Shown here: piece after piece, positions 44,311 to 56,061 of the stretch
How positions within the stretch are numbered: position 1 is the first letter of the stretch
How the letters are laid out: each line of letters begins with the position of its first letter
Origin: Channallabes apus
Taxonomy: Eukaryota > Chordata > Actinopteri > Siluriformes > Clariidae
DNA: 64,000 nt
Assembly: GCA_030522415.1 (NCBI GenBank)
Contig: CM060121.1
Location: 25,878,412 to 25,942,411, forward strand
Reading direction: 5' to 3'
Notes under the pieces: generated by a model
What the model was told of the DNA's origin: nothing
Seen by the model: only the letters and a program-made list of their open reading frames with translations
Databases searched by the model: none
Made by a program: the position numbers and the translations under genes

Positions 44311-44879
44311 TTTTAAGCCTTGAATACTTGAGTACAATGTAGGAAATAAAGCAAATAAAGAAAAATCCTTTTCCACCATTACTTCATCCTACAGATAACT
44401 GTTCCTATACTGGACTCTGAACTGAATACATGTTGCACTAGACGTTAGCTCAGTAGATGAGGCTTAATGATGTGTATATGACTTTACAGCAAGTGTGCCA
44501 TTCTTGACCTTTACCCAAAGTTTATCAAGATTTTTATGAGCCCTTGAAGTGTCATAAGGTAAGGCTATAAATATTTTAACATATTATCTATATATTTTTC
44601 TGCACTGTGAGACACTAGAACACAATGTGCTGTTTCAGATGCAGTATGGACAGTTACTGTGCTACAGGTCTGGCATGAGTCCTAGTGAGTGTACTATTTC
44701 AAAATGATAATTCACAGGATCACACAGGCCTATCAAAGAAGGCAGTAAGCTGTAATTGGCCTGTGGTTCTTGAGTTTGATGTTCGTGCTCTACAGCCCTT
44801 AAGTATTTATTCAAGTATCTTAAACAGACACTGATGTGAGACTTTTACAGAATGTGAAACGTAAACACTTCACTCAGTG

Positions 44880-45310
44880 CCTTGCCAAAAGAATAAAAAA
44901 TGTATGCACTGTAATATTTAATTGGACCACCTTTAACTTTGATTATAGTGCACATTTGCCATGCCATGTTTCTAACACATTTATGCAATGTCACAATATT
45001 AATTTCTTATAAGATATTAATAGTTAATCTTTTGGTCGACATTTTATATTGATGACAAGGTCAGGACTCTGTGGTGGCCAATTCATAAATTAAATCTATT
45101 CCTTATGCTCTCAGAACCAAATTGTTTACAAATTGAACCTGATGAATATTGGCATTGTTGTCCTGGAATATACCTGTGGCATCAGCGATGGAAAAAGATA
45201 ATTCATTGATGGGACAAATATGTGAAGTCTAATAGTCTAGTAGTAATTGCATCCATCACCAATTAAGGAGTACTAGAAAAAATACAATATGGTGTTAGGT
45301 GTGAGCTCCT
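44880..45310 (-). mobile_element. Decayed family T4 element, copy 3
   Basis: TGCCTTGCCAAAAGAATAAA, TTGGACCACCTTTAACTTTG, TGTGGTGGCCAATTCATAAA and GTCCTGGAATATACCTGTGG parallel copy 1 (GTGGTGGCCAATTCATGTGT, GTCCTGGAATATGTCTGCGC). No frame survives. Confidence 0.5.
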
Positions 45311-45339
45311 CCTGAGTTGTGGTACTCATATTGTCTAGT

Positions 45340-46265
45340 CAATATAGTGAATAAAATGTTTATGCTCTTGTCTACCATTCCTGACAAGGGCTCAAAAGTA
45401 GGGGACTAATTTCTGACTGTATTGAATATGGCTAAGTTATAAGTTAGGACCACCTGAGCTGTTCAACTTCTCTAAGCCGGTGGAATGGCCAATGTGGCAG
45501 CTACAGTTTGATCGTTCCCATGTGGCCTTGAAGCTGAACAAGGACAGCAGTAAACTGCAAGTTAATTAATTTCTCTATGTGATGGGAACAGAAGCACAGC
45601 CAATGTTTTACTCTTTTGTGTCCGGAATACGACAAAGGGCATCCAGAGTTTATCTCCACAACATGGAAAAATTCAGCAAACGCTTCGCACTCAAACTTAA
45701 AATAATACAGTACGTGACAAATAAAAGCAGATAGCAAAGCATTATAAATTTGCAATGACTACGGTCAGACAAATTAGAAGCAGAACTTCCCACTCCGTCA
45801 CTCATTGTATATACTGCTTATCCTATACAGAGTTAGGAGATGCCTGGAACCTACCCCAAGGAATGTGACAAGTGGCAGGGTACATGAAAATGAAAACAGA
45901 CCAAGCTTTTAACAAAAGACACAGACTGCAGCTTTAAATAGGACATTTTGAGGTAGTCTGCAACGCAAAAACGCTGAAGGAAGTGAAAAACATGCCATAC
46001 CATGAAGTACACTGGGATGATTCGGGTTTATTTTTTCTAGTGGCTGTCACAGAGCCACGACCATCCATAATAAAACATCCAGATGAATAAAAACCTACTC
46101 AGCAAAGAACCAATTTTTGTAACACTGCCAATGGGTCCTTGGCAAAAGATTGCAGCAAACTTGTGTAAGCTAGATGGGAGGAATTATCTCATTATGCTGT
46201 TGGAACTGATAATTTTCCTTTCACTACATGCCTATAGGTCATTAATAGGCTCAAAGGCTTATTTG
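45340..46265. other. Putative gjc1 intron; one short SINE A remnant
   Basis: A degraded SINE A tail on the minus strand is at about 45795-45890 (CTGCTTATCCTATACAGAGT, GCCTGGAACCTACCCCAAGG). Nothing else is recognised. Confidence 0.35.
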
Positions 46266-46394
46266 TTTGGTGGGGTACACTATCCATCCATTTTATATAC
46301 CGTTTTTCCTGTGTCGGTTTGCTGGGGGTCCATCCTAGGAAACTCCTAGGTACACCATGGATGCGGTGCCAACCTTTTGCAGGGCAAAAGCATA

Positions 46395-47615
46395 CACTCA
46401 CCTAAAGGATTATTAGGAACACCATACTAATATGGTGTTTGACCCTCTTTCGCCTTCAGAACTGCCTTAATTCTACGTGGAATTGATTCAACAAGGTGCT
46501 GAAAGCATTCTTTAGGAATGTTGGCCCATATTGATAGGAGAGCATCTCGCAGTTGATGGAGATTTGTGAGATGCACATCCAGGGCACGAAGCTCCCGTTC
46601 CACCACATCCCAAAGATGCTCTATTGGGTTGAGATCTGGTGACTGTGGGGGTCATTTTAGTACAGTGAACTCATTGTCATGTTCAAGAAACCAATTTGAA
46701 ATGATTCGAGCTTTGTGACATGGTGCATTATCCTGCTGGAAGTAGCCATCAGAGGATGGGTACATGGTGGTCATAAAGGGATTGACATGGTCAGAAACAA
46801 TGCTCAGGTAGCCCGTGGCATTTAAACGATGCCCAATTGGCACTGAGGGGCCTAAAGTGTGCCAAGAAAACATCCCCCACACCATTACACCACCACCACC
46901 AGCCTGCACAGTGGTAACAAGGCATGATGGATCCATGTTCTCATTCTGTTTACGCCAAATTCTGACACTACCATTTGAATGTGTCAACAGAACTCGAGAC
47001 TCATCAGACCAGGCAACATTTTTCCAGTCTTCAACTGTCCAATTTTGGTGAGCTTGTGCAAATTGTAGCCTCTTTTTCCTATTTGTAGTGGAGATGAGTG
47101 GTACCCGGTGGGGTCTTCTGCTGTTGTAGCCCATCCGCCTCAAGGTTGTGCGTGTTGTGGCTCCGCAAATGCTTTGCTGCATACCTCGGTTGTAATGAGT
47201 GCTTATTTCAGTCAAAGATGCTCTTCTATCAGCTTGAATCAGTCGGCCAATTCTCCTCTGACCTCTAGCATCAACAAGGCATTTTCGCCCACACGACTGC
47301 CGCATACTGGATGTTTTTCCCTTTTCACACCATTCTTTGTAAACCCTAGAAACGGTTGTGCGTGAAAATCCCAGTAACTGAGCAGATTGTGAAATACTCA
47401 GACCGGCCCGTCTGGCACCAACAACCATGCCACGCTCAAAATTGCTTAAATCACCTTTCTTTCCCATTCTGACATTCAGTTTGGAGTTCAGGAGATTGTC
47501 TTGACCAGGACCACACCCCTAAATGCATTGGAGCAACTGCCATGTGATTGGTTGATTAGATAATTGCATTAATGAGAAATTGAACAGGTGTTCCTAATAA
47601 TCCTTTAGGTGAGTG
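46395..47615 (-). mobile_element. Tc1-like transposon (1,221 bp), nearly intact
   Basis: Termini CACTCACCTAAAGGATTATT and the inverse AATAATCCTTTAGGTGAGTG, flanked by TA on both sides (46393-46394 and 47616-47617). Inverted repeats are short, about 28 bases. One transposase gene fills most of the element. The whole length and sharp ends indicate a recent arrival. Confidence 0.95.
46427..47467 (-). pseudogene. Tc1-like transposase, one internal stop
   Basis: 346 codons from ATG at 47467 to TAG at 46427. DNA-binding domain: LSISQSAQLLGFSRTTVSRV (about residues 23-42) and GRKCLVDARGQRR (60-72). Catalytic domain: VAWSDESR (first Asp), VMVWGMFSWH, FQQDNAPCHKAR (second Asp) and SPDLNPIEHLWD (Glu), a DD34E arrangement. 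The only visible lesion is TGA at 46652-46654, where relatives have Trp before the Pro-Pro of the last block. Downstream of it the frame is clean to the natural end. The shorter product would lack the catalytic Glu. Confidence 0.95.
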
Positions 47616-47789
47616 TATAATGCATGACTTTGGACTGTGAAAGAAAACAGAACTACCCCTTCATCCAAACTCCATGCACAACCAGTGCCAAGATTTAAAA
47701 CATCAACCTTTATGGTGCATGTTCTAAAGAGCTGTGAAACAAAGCCTTGAAAAACCCATCTAAGGCGACCAGCATGTGAAAAGACCCAC

Positions 47790-48300
47790 AGTCACAATTG
47801 TCTTGTTGAGATGAGCCACGGCACAGTCATATACCACAACATCAATTGCCAGTCCAACGTTGGCGTCTCCATAACACTGTGTCTAGACCTGACCAGCTGA
47901 AACAACCCCAGCTCATAACACTGCGTCCAGAGGCATGATGGGTCCATTGCTTCATATGCTTCCTTCTTACCCTGACACAGTCATCACTTTGGAATAGGGT
48001 CATTCTGGGTTCATCAGACCATACAGTATAGCAATTTTCTATTGCTCCAGAGTCCTACTATATCTTTATGCTCCCTTACAAACTGAAGTCTAGACGAAGT
48101 CTAGTGAAGACTTTTACTAAAAAAAAAAAAACACTGCTTGTTTTTAACTATGCAACTTCATGTATTTAAGTGATCTCCAATCATGCTCATTTAATTAGAC
48201 AGTTCAGTAAACCCTTTTCCAGTCATTACAATCTTCCTAGTTGTTTTCTTTGCTTGATACAGGCCAATTATTTGACCCTTCTAAAAACGAGGTAAAATCT
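47790..48300 (-). mobile_element. Decayed family T4 element, copy 4
   Basis: GTCCAGAGGCATGATGGGTC, CATTCTGGGTTCATCAGACC and TTTTCTATTGCTCCAGAGTC match the minus-strand core of Tc1 transposases (a W-S-D-E-like block) and copy 1. The end CAATTATTTGACCCTTCTAA matches copy 1's end. Confidence 0.55.
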
Positions 48301-48304
48301 TCTC

Positions 48305-48735
48305 ACTGTATCCATCCATCCATCCATCCATCCATCTAGGAACTTCGGTAGTCCAACTAGGGACAGTGGAGGCCAATGGAGACCATTGTATTTATTACTA
48401 TTTTTAGGACCGTGGTTGTATTTGCTTATTTAAATCCAGACAGCATTTTTTTTGGCCTGGCAGTATATAATGCTCTATAAAGACATTTATATATTATATT
48501 TATATTTTTTCTCTTTTCAACATATATCTAACTTTCTTGTCCTCTCCTTCACATACCTTGCTGCTGGCTCCATCCTTGACTGCACTAATAAGCCATGTGC
48601 AGTGCAATGTGACACAGATACTTTCATAAGAAATCTGTGTCTGTATGTATGTGTTTTAAAGATGATGCTAGGCAGTCATGGAAAACAAAGCGATGTGTGT
48701 GCATGCATCTGTGTGTGTGTGTGTGTGTGTGTGTT

Positions 48736-48813
<78 letters not shown>

Positions 48814-48935
48814 CAAAATCCTACACCGCATCCTGTTTCTCTGTTGTCTTCTGCTGTCACAAACAATTAAGACATTCTGTGACAGCGTCTACTACCATAG
48901 CACTCTATATGCGTATGTGTATGTGTTTGTATGCG

Positions 48936-48979
<44 letters not shown>

Positions 48980-49565
48980 TATGCGCATATGTGTGTGTTA
49001 TGTGTGTGCGCGCATTGTGCCAATCTGTACTGCTCAGTGTGAGTAAAGAACCACGTGAGACTCCTACCCACTGGGAATGTCACTAAGGATTCACATACAT
49101 CTGCTGTGTGTAAGTGGATGCGTGCGTGTATACGAGCACAGATATTCCCAAACATGACCACTTCCATTTTCTAATTAAATGTGTCTGTGATTTTGGCAGA
49201 AGCTAGCACCAGAAGCGGGACTTCCTTAAACATCTTAAACACTTCCTTGGCTCCTGAATGATGTAACACAAAAGCGTTTGCTGTATCGTTGTGGGAGGCC
49301 TTTTGAGTTCAAATTCAAGTCATACCACACACGTCTGTAGACAGGAACCCTAGAATGTCAATCAGTGCAATACTTACCAGTTATAGGTGTGTGTTCAGAA
49401 TTGATGAAAAGGACACATAATGATTGTCTCCAGGTTTGTTGAGCTGCTGTTTGATGAAGCATGTGCAGAAATTTTTTTTTTAATTTCAAGGTCATGCTTA
49501 TACAGTTACTGCAGGTTTCATCCTACCAGACTGGTAGCTGACAGACAAAATGATAAAATCTGGGC
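48305..49565. repeat. Microsatellite-rich stretch: (ATCC)n, (TG)n twice
   Basis: (ATCC) at 48310-48336; (TG)n at about 48709-48810 with small interruptions and again at 48938-48975. The Cys-Val repeat reading frames across it are artefacts. The remainder to 49565 shows no exon. Confidence 0.9.
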
Positions 49566-49566
49566 T

Positions 49567-49765
49567 AGGAATTACATTTAGGCATTTGGCAGATGCTCTT
49601 ATCCAGAGCGACTTACATTTTTATCTAATTACACATCTGAGCAGTTGAGGGTTAAGGGCCTTGTTCAAGGGCCCAACAGTGGCAACTTGGTGGTTGTGGG
49701 GTTTGAACCTGGGATCTTCTGAATTGTAGTCCAATGCCTTAAGCACTGAGCTACACCTGGTCCAA
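49567..49765 (-). mobile_element. SINE family B, copy 2 (minus)
   Basis: Nearly identical in layout to 16297-16505: ATTTAGGCATTTGGCAGATG, CTTATCCAGAGCGACTTACA, AAGGGCCCAACAGTGGCAAC, GGGGTTTGAACCTGGGATCT and GCACTGAGCTACACCTGGTC. Confidence 0.9.
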
Positions 49766-49833
49766 ATTATAATACTAACTAACAATCACTTAAAATAAAC
49801 GGGCAGTATTTTTTACATAATTCTGTCATTATG

Positions 49834-49835
<2 letters not shown>

Positions 49836-49869
<34 letters not shown>

Positions 49870-50450
49870 CCTTTTCCACTAAGGCGGTTCCAGAGCTCGT
49901 TTGGAGTGCCCAATTTCAAACCAGTTCTTTGTTTTCATATAGCCGAAGCATAGTCCCTCAGACTGATAAAAAGATATTGCATGGCGGAACCAACACTTTG
50001 GTGGGCTAGAACAAAGAACCACTTACTGTACAGTACGTCAGGCACCTGGGGGGGGCAGGATCACCAGAACCAACTAAAAGTTTGTGACCACCATCTTTAA
50101 TTTGCAATGGGCAGCTCAAATGCTTTCTAGTGTTGATAAAGACAGGAGACCTGCTCGCAAAGTCATGTTGAGTTTCGCCATTGTTTTTTGTGCTTGCCTA
50201 TATATGTATAATTTAGAATTTTTGATTATTATTATTATTTATTATTATTTTTTTTTTTTTATTGCCAGCGGCATTGGCATTAGCATCGCTGCTAGTATTG
50301 CTGGGAGAGTAGAGACGAGCATGAGCGTATACAGTACAGTGATGTGATCATGTGACTCCAGAAAAATACAAACCCAGTTCTTAAGAACTAGCACATGATA
50401 TGAACTAGCACCTGGCTTGCTTTGGTGTAAAAAGGGTATATACAGTATAT
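49836..50450. mobile_element. Nonautonomous DNA transposon-like block with (ATT)n
   Basis: Following an (ATT)n run (49839-49868), CCCTTTTCCACTAAGGCGGT opens a block that closes with TGCTTTGGTGTAAAAAGGGT. Imperfect inverted termini of the fish CCTTTCCACC type are suggested. It is non-coding. A similar CGCTTTTCCACTGCATAG motif at 58538 may be a relative. Confidence 0.35.
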
Positions 50451-50589
50451 GACACTTAATTTCCCTGTAGTTGCTGTGGTGTCTTTTGTAGACATGTAAC
50501 TTTAAAACCTCAGGGGTGCAGTTACTTTCGATTTAGAAAAAGGATATACTGTAGAAGGACTAACGTAAAGTAAATTTCAAAAATACTCC

Positions 50590-50840
50590 TCAGCATATGT
50601 CTCCATTAAATCTGACAGAGCTTGAGGATTTTTGTCTGAGGCCTTGCGCTAAGCTGATACAAACTCCGGAATACTTGCAGCCAAATGTGGCAGGGTATTG
50701 ACCCAGGGGGTGAATACTTATGCAACCAAGGAATGTCTGCTTTTTTGTTTACTCGACCTTTGTGTCAAAAAAGAAAAAATGTCTTCAACTGTAAGACATA
50801 TTGTGTAAGACATTTCAATTCTAGTATGTACCATTACAAA
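50590..50840. mobile_element. Tc1-like MITE remnant
   Basis: CCAGGGGGTGAATACTTATG and CAACCAAGGAATGTCTGCTT resemble a Tc1 element end; the remainder is short and non-coding. Low support. Confidence 0.3.
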
Positions 50841-50867
50841 ATCTAAACAGTGTAAGTGGAGGTTATT

Positions 50868-51270
50868 ACGAGGGACGTTCAAGTCAAACCTGGACTTGAT
50901 GAAATTAAGACTTTAAGCACAGTACTGTGATGAGACCCTCAACATTTGAATGGTGCAAATGCTTTCTAGGAGACCGTATGTTGGTGAACAATGATTGATC
51001 CTTAAAAAAAACGACATGTAGACGCATCTGTCTGTATTCGCCATTACCACTTACACATTACAGAAACTAGTCTGGGAGGTACTGCCACATCCTTGTACAG
51101 TCCTGATTAAAGGCATTAAAGAAGTTCCTGGGAGGCCAGGGTTTCTGACATGAAGCATACAGTCTATTCATGGTTCCTATCTACCTTGATGGTATCCAAG
51201 TACAAGTGAAACACTGGGATTAGTGCATTAGTGTAGTAGGGGATTGTGCAACCCACAATTCTACTACTCT
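50868..51270 (+). mobile_element. Mariner-like relic (family R), copy 1
   Basis: GAGGGACGTTCAAGTCAAAC is a terminal motif also seen, with changes, at 58430 (GAAGGTCGTTCAAGTCAAAC), 56735 and 63163. Inside, GTTCCTGGGAGGCCAGGGTT may be a GRP-like DNA-binding linker. No frame is left. Confidence 0.5.
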
Positions 51271-51349
51271 GCTTTTCTGATTTTTTGAATGGCATGCATT
51301 ACTGACACGCAGATGGCCATATCAGATGCTGTACTTCTTCACCATACTA

Positions 51350-52140
51350 TGTGATAATACATGTATATTCGATAAAAGAACATAAAATAATTAGCTTCAG
51401 GGCATCACAGTCTCCACAGTGGGGTTTAATTGTACTCAGCCAAGATCAGGGGGGGTCCAAAGTGATCTCAACCAACTGGAACCAAGCTGTCTGTCCTCCT
51501 TCTATGCGTAAATATATGCATGCATGCACATATTTGTGTGTGTGTGTGTGTGTTGTTGTTGTTGTTGTTGCCTGACAGACCAAATCTGTTCCTTATGTCT
51601 CACTTTATCAGGCTACTGTAACTTTTTTTTGCTTCCTTAGCCCTTTCTCTACCTCCTTCTCTGTTCACCGACTCTAAGGGAAACATTACTAGATTACACT
51701 CTTGTCCTCCCTGTGGGTTTTGGATAAAAGACTATTGAAATGTAAAAATAAAAAAAAATAAAAAAAGGATAAAAAAAAGAATAGAACAGCAAAGGGAAGT
51801 AAGACTTCAAGGGAATAACTACAGAGATCCATCAAGACAACACACTGTGAATAAATGAATACTTATGAACACACAAGCAGAAACACTCCAAGAGTGAAAA
51901 AGTAGATTAATATCTACATATAAAAATGCACAAGAAATATAATGCATATTTAGTAAATTTTGTAATAACTATAAATACAAATATCTTGGAAACGCACATG
52001 CTCACACACACATGCAGCTGCTAGTTAATCTGCTACTAGAATGCCTGTAAATCATCTTTGAACAATGAAGTGCACATTATTTTAATTTACCTATTAAATG
52101 TAGTTGTTTATTATTACCATTATCATTATTATTAGTAGTA
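51350..52140. other. Putative gjc1 intron, no gene recognised
   Basis: Short (TG) and (TTG) runs at 51535-51570, A-rich 51740-51785. Nothing else identified. Confidence 0.35.
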
Positions 52141-52154
52141 GTAGTGGTAGCAGC

Positions 52155-52585
52155 ATTATTATATTATATTATATTATATTATATTATATTATATTATAGG
52201 CGGCACGGTGGTGTAGTGGTTAGCACTGTCGCCTTGCACCTCCAGGGTCCAGGGTTCGATTCCCCGGCCAGGGTCGATTCCCGTCTCTGTGTGCATGTTC
52301 TCCCCGTGCTTGGTGGGTTTCCTCCGGGTACTCCGGTTTCCTCCCACAGTCCAAAGATATGCAGGTTAGGCTAATTGGCATTCCTAAAAAATTGCCCGTA
52401 GTGTGTGATTGGGTGTGTGTGTGTGTGTGCCCTGCGATGGATTGGCACCCTGTCCAGGGTGTACCCCGCCTAGTGCCCGAAGTCTCCTGGGATAGGCTCC
52501 AGGTCCCCCGCGACCCTGATCACAGGATTAAGCAGTATAGAAAATGAATGAATGAATTATATTATATTATATTATATTATATAAA
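52155..52585 (+). mobile_element. SINE family A inserted in an (ATATT)n repeat
   Basis: The SINE (52199-52554) has pentanucleotide ATTAT repeat on both sides (52157-52198 and 52555-52580), so it landed in a microsatellite. The head carries the double B-box-like segment (GGGTTCGATTCCCCGGCCAG then GGTCGATTCCCG). A deletion removed the TGGAGTTTGCA part. Confidence 0.85.
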
Positions 52586-52837
52586 ATTCTAATTTTATTT
52601 GTCAAATACACAATATGCAGTGAAATGCTTAAACGACCGCCCGTGACCTTAAAAATGAAAAGATTATTAGTAGGAAATGAATACGGAATAAAATCTAATA
52701 AAATATAGAACATTAGTTTAGCTAAGATAAGAAAAATATATCTATAGAAGATAAGACAAAAATATACAATATAAGAAAAATATAAGAAAACCTAGCTGTA
52801 CAAATATGGAGAAAGAGATTATTTTTTGTACAAATAT

Positions 52838-52965
52838 TATATTATATTATATTATATTATATTAGTTGGCATGCTGACTTACTGGTTAGCATTATTGCAT
52901 TATTATTTGACACCTCCAGGGTCCGGGGTCGATTCCTGGTCAGGTTCGATTCCCGCCTCATATAT
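52838..52965 (+). repeat. (ATTAT)n and SINE family A head fragment
   Basis: The pentanucleotide repeat (52838-52863) is followed by TTGGCATGCTGACTTACTGG, CACCTCCAGGGTCCGGGGTC and GGTTCGATTCCCGCC, a 5' part of SINE A. This is a second association of this SINE with the same pentamer. Confidence 0.65.
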
Positions 52966-53132
52966 ATGTTTGCATTTGAGCTGGTAAAATGTTGCAGTTC
53001 CTCTATAATCCTACATGTAGTGCACTCTAAACTATTCACACATTGGAAGGCAGCACAGCATCCCATGTTGTAAAAGTTAATTATTTTATTAGTTTGTTTA
53101 AAATTGTAACAAAATGAAAAAAAAAAAATAAT

Positions 53133-53211
<79 letters not shown>

Positions 53212-54330
53212 TGTTTATAAAAATTGGATTCTTACAGAATCGCAATACAGATCAAATCAGCACAGAGGTATTGTAATAATATCGTATCAGTTGGTCCCTG
53301 GTGATTCCCATACCTAATACAAATGCTGGTTAGGGGGCAGAAAAAGCAGACACAACTTTTGCAAGAGTCGGCTCGTAGTAGAAGAGGAATTGTACTCTGC
53401 ATCTTTCTCTCTCTCTCTTTTTCTCTCTCTCCTGTAAGTCATAGAGACACAATCCAATCATGAGCTCATGTATGCAGAAGAGAGTTGACAGGACTTCCCT
53501 CGGAGTGTGGATCAGCACATTTGAAAAAGATGTGGCTGGCTGGATTCATGTGTCTCAAACTAGTTTTTCTTCCTCGATGTCTGTTTGAATAAATTCAAAT
53601 CTCTTGCATTTTATTAGCATCATAATATCTTAGATTAACTTTTCGCTTTTTTTCTGCTAGATAGATAGATAGATAGATTTTATTTATCTATATTACTACA
53701 CTGTCTCTCTCCTTTTATACTTTAATATGTCAGTTATTACATATTGTAATATATTTTTTAGTCTATACTATATGCATTTTAATGTGACAAAAAATGGTTC
53801 CGGTTAATAACCTTTATTGTGAGATTTTTGGGTTGAAACATCAAAGGAACATGTTTTGTAGTCTAAGCCTAGGTTATGATTATGGAGGAACTTTATAAAG
53901 GTAAATTATCTTTTGAAGGAAAAAAGCCATTACTTTATATAGTGTATGATAAGATTTAAGGAGAAAATATGCAGATTACAAATTCAAATTAAGTAAGTGA
54001 TAATGAAAACGACATAAGGACATACTGACAGATATTTACACTTTCGTAACCAAGCAACAACATAAGGCTTGCATGCACACGAACAAAAGTGTTCCCAGCT
54101 TTATGATATAGTGTCCACTGTACTTCAAATAAACTACATCAACAGTACCTTCAAGACATTTACCATACACACAGGCAGCCCTATCCTCCACTGTTCTCCC
54201 TCAGGAAAAGGGTACAAAGACATCAGCATTTGGACTGAAAGAAAAATTCAAGAATGGTTTCTAAAAAAAAAAAAAAAAAAAAAAAAATCAACAGGAGGCA
54301 GAAACCTTAAGTTTCACAACATGACTCACT
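52966..54330. other. Putative gjc1 intron with (AT)n and (GATA)n
   Basis: (AT)n of about 38 units at 53132-53208; (TAGA)n at 53660-53679; a 23-base A run at 54265-54287. No exon-like sequence. Confidence 0.5.
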
Positions 54331-54334
54331 CATT

Positions 54335-54610
54335 GTCTATCACTTTATCTTGTATACAGGGTCACGGGCAGACTTAGGGCACAATGTGGGGTACAATGGG
54401 GTACAATCGATTCACAGTCCACACACAAACACGCGATCATTCATAAACTACAGACAATTTAAGCATAGCAATTAGCCTAACCTGCATACCTGGAGGAAAC
54501 CCACCAAGCACAGGGAGAACATGCAAACTCCATGCACACAGGCTCGAGGCGGGAATCGAACCTTGACCCTGGAGGTGCGAGGAGACATTGTTAACCACCA
54601 AGCCACCCAC
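54335..54610 (-). mobile_element. SINE family A (minus), diverged
   Basis: CTTGTATACAGGGTCACGGG, GCAATTAGCCTAACCTGCAT, GGAGGAAACCCACCAAGCAC and CTGGAGGTGCGAGG, then GTTAACCACCAAGCCACCC, the reversed order of the full element. Confidence 0.85.
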
Positions 54611-54922
54611 TGACTATCAAACATTTTTTTATGTCTGTTTCTTTGTGTGCATATTATGAACACACCATGCAAGTGGATTTTTTTTTGTGCACAGGACAGT
54701 CAAGAGCTTTGGGGAACAAAATGCTTTAAACACACTCACAAAACCAAAAAAAAACAAGGAATGACAATAAATGCAAAGAATCGCTTTGTACAGTTATATT
54801 CATGCAGCAGCATCCTTGAATCTCTTCTTTTAAGGCGTAGTATATGAAGAAGGGTATGAGAGAGCAGAGGAGAGTGCATCATGTGGAACGTCATGAAAAC
54901 CTTCATGCATAAGGCATCTTAC

Positions 54923-55310
54923 CGCTCTGCGAGTCTGTGGAGATGATCAAGAGAAGAAGTTCGCTCCGACTCGAATAATCGACCGCTTCCGCGCCGCCGG
55001 ACTGCCTCATTAACGCCTTTCTCTGGATGTAAATCCGCCTGCCGCGCGTTACGAGACTGTCGGCTAAATCAGCAGACATAAATGCTCCCAGATCCGTGAA
55101 CTCTAATGAGTGAGTGTGAGTCTAATCTACAACGTAAACGCGCTAGACTGCTGTACAGTATATAGAGATGAGTGAGCGATCATCCATCCAGGAGCTCTCC
55201 GGTCTCATCAGTCTCGCGCGCTTACGTCCCTGATTAAACGGTGCTGCACTGTAACCATGGTAACCACTACATTCCAGCGTGCTGGCCAACATGCTGAAGA
55301 GCATCTTCAC
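54923..55310 (-). promoter_or_regulatory. gjc1: CpG-rich block: candidate promoter and non-coding first exon of gjc1
   Basis: The only clearly CpG-dense stretch in the window besides the left-edge retroelement, for instance CGACCGCTTCCGCGCCGCCG near 54981-55000 and CCGCGCGTTACGAGACTGTCGG near 55041-55062. On the minus strand AGAGCG followed by GTAAGATG gives a consensus donor, with the exon ending at 54923. No long open frame is seen, as for connexin first exons. No other minus-strand partner lies between it and the gjc1 acceptor at 23395. The link is inference; it could instead belong to an unseen non-coding RNA. Confidence 0.5.
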
Positions 55311-55453
55311 TGAGGTCGCACAGAAAAGGAAAAAAGGCTCCTCGCAAACTTTATACACATCTGCTGTCCTCCACACTACACGCCCCTCCCCGTCATTATA
55401 ATACACACTCCTGTGGCATATGACCTTTTTTATTGAATTGTCCACATATATAC

Positions 55454-55457
<4 letters not shown>

Positions 55458-55527
<70 letters not shown>
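55458..55527. repeat. (AT)n microsatellite
   Basis: About 35 AT units just upstream (minus strand) of the candidate promoter block. Confidence 0.97.
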
Positions 55528-55528
<1 letters not shown>

Positions 55529-55649
55529 CTTTGTTTTTGTTTAGTGATTTATTTTCTACATTCTACAACAATACTAGGGATTTCAATACTATAAAATATG
55601 ATTCAGGTAATTACGCAACAACAAGAAAAACAACAGTTAGTTGTTATTG

Positions 55650-56055
55650 TAAGACACAGAGGTCGGCCTTTCTGTAATAGTTCCTGCAAGAACAGTATTG
55701 TCAAGTGCATTTGCAAAATCCGTCAAGCACCATAATGAAACTGTCTCTCATGAAGGCCGTCCCAGGAGGACGAGACCAAAACCTACCTCTGCTGCAGACC
55801 AGAAGTTCATTTAGAGTTATCAGCCTGAAAAATGACCAATTAACAGCAACTCAGATTAGAGGCGTTATGAAGTCTTTACAGAGCAGAAGTAGCAGAAACA
55901 TCTCAATATCAACTGTTGATAAGATTAAGTTTAACAAAGGAGATTAATGCATTTTTTTGGACGCCTTCAGCATTCCTTTACAATGTAAAAAGAAATAAAA
56001 ATTGGGAATGATCATGGAGTTAGAAAGTGACCCCAAACTTTTGAACGGTAGTATA
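55650..56055 (+). mobile_element. Tc1-like relic (family T6)
   Basis: GACACAGAGGTCGGCCTTTC, GAAGGCCGTCCCAGGAGGAC (a GRP-like linker) and AAATGACCAATTAACAGCAA follow Tc1 DNA-binding-domain order with stops. The end ACCCCAAACTTTTGAACGGT at about 56032-56051 is a typical Tc1 terminus. Most of the catalytic domain is missing. Confidence 0.6.
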
Positions 56056-56061
56056 TATATG

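Larger units (their letters stand above)
46270..47760 (-). repeat. Degenerate SINE family A split by a Tc1 element
   Basis: The left part (46270-46394) matches the reversed SINE tail and the right part (47616-47760) continues with ACTTTGGACTGTGAAAGAAA and TCCATGCACA, the reversed middle. The two parts join when the Tc1 element at 46395-47615 is taken out. Confidence 0.65.

Noticed and set aside
48452..49046. Long open frames rich in Cys and Val
   Set aside because: They are translations of (TG)n microsatellites and flanks.
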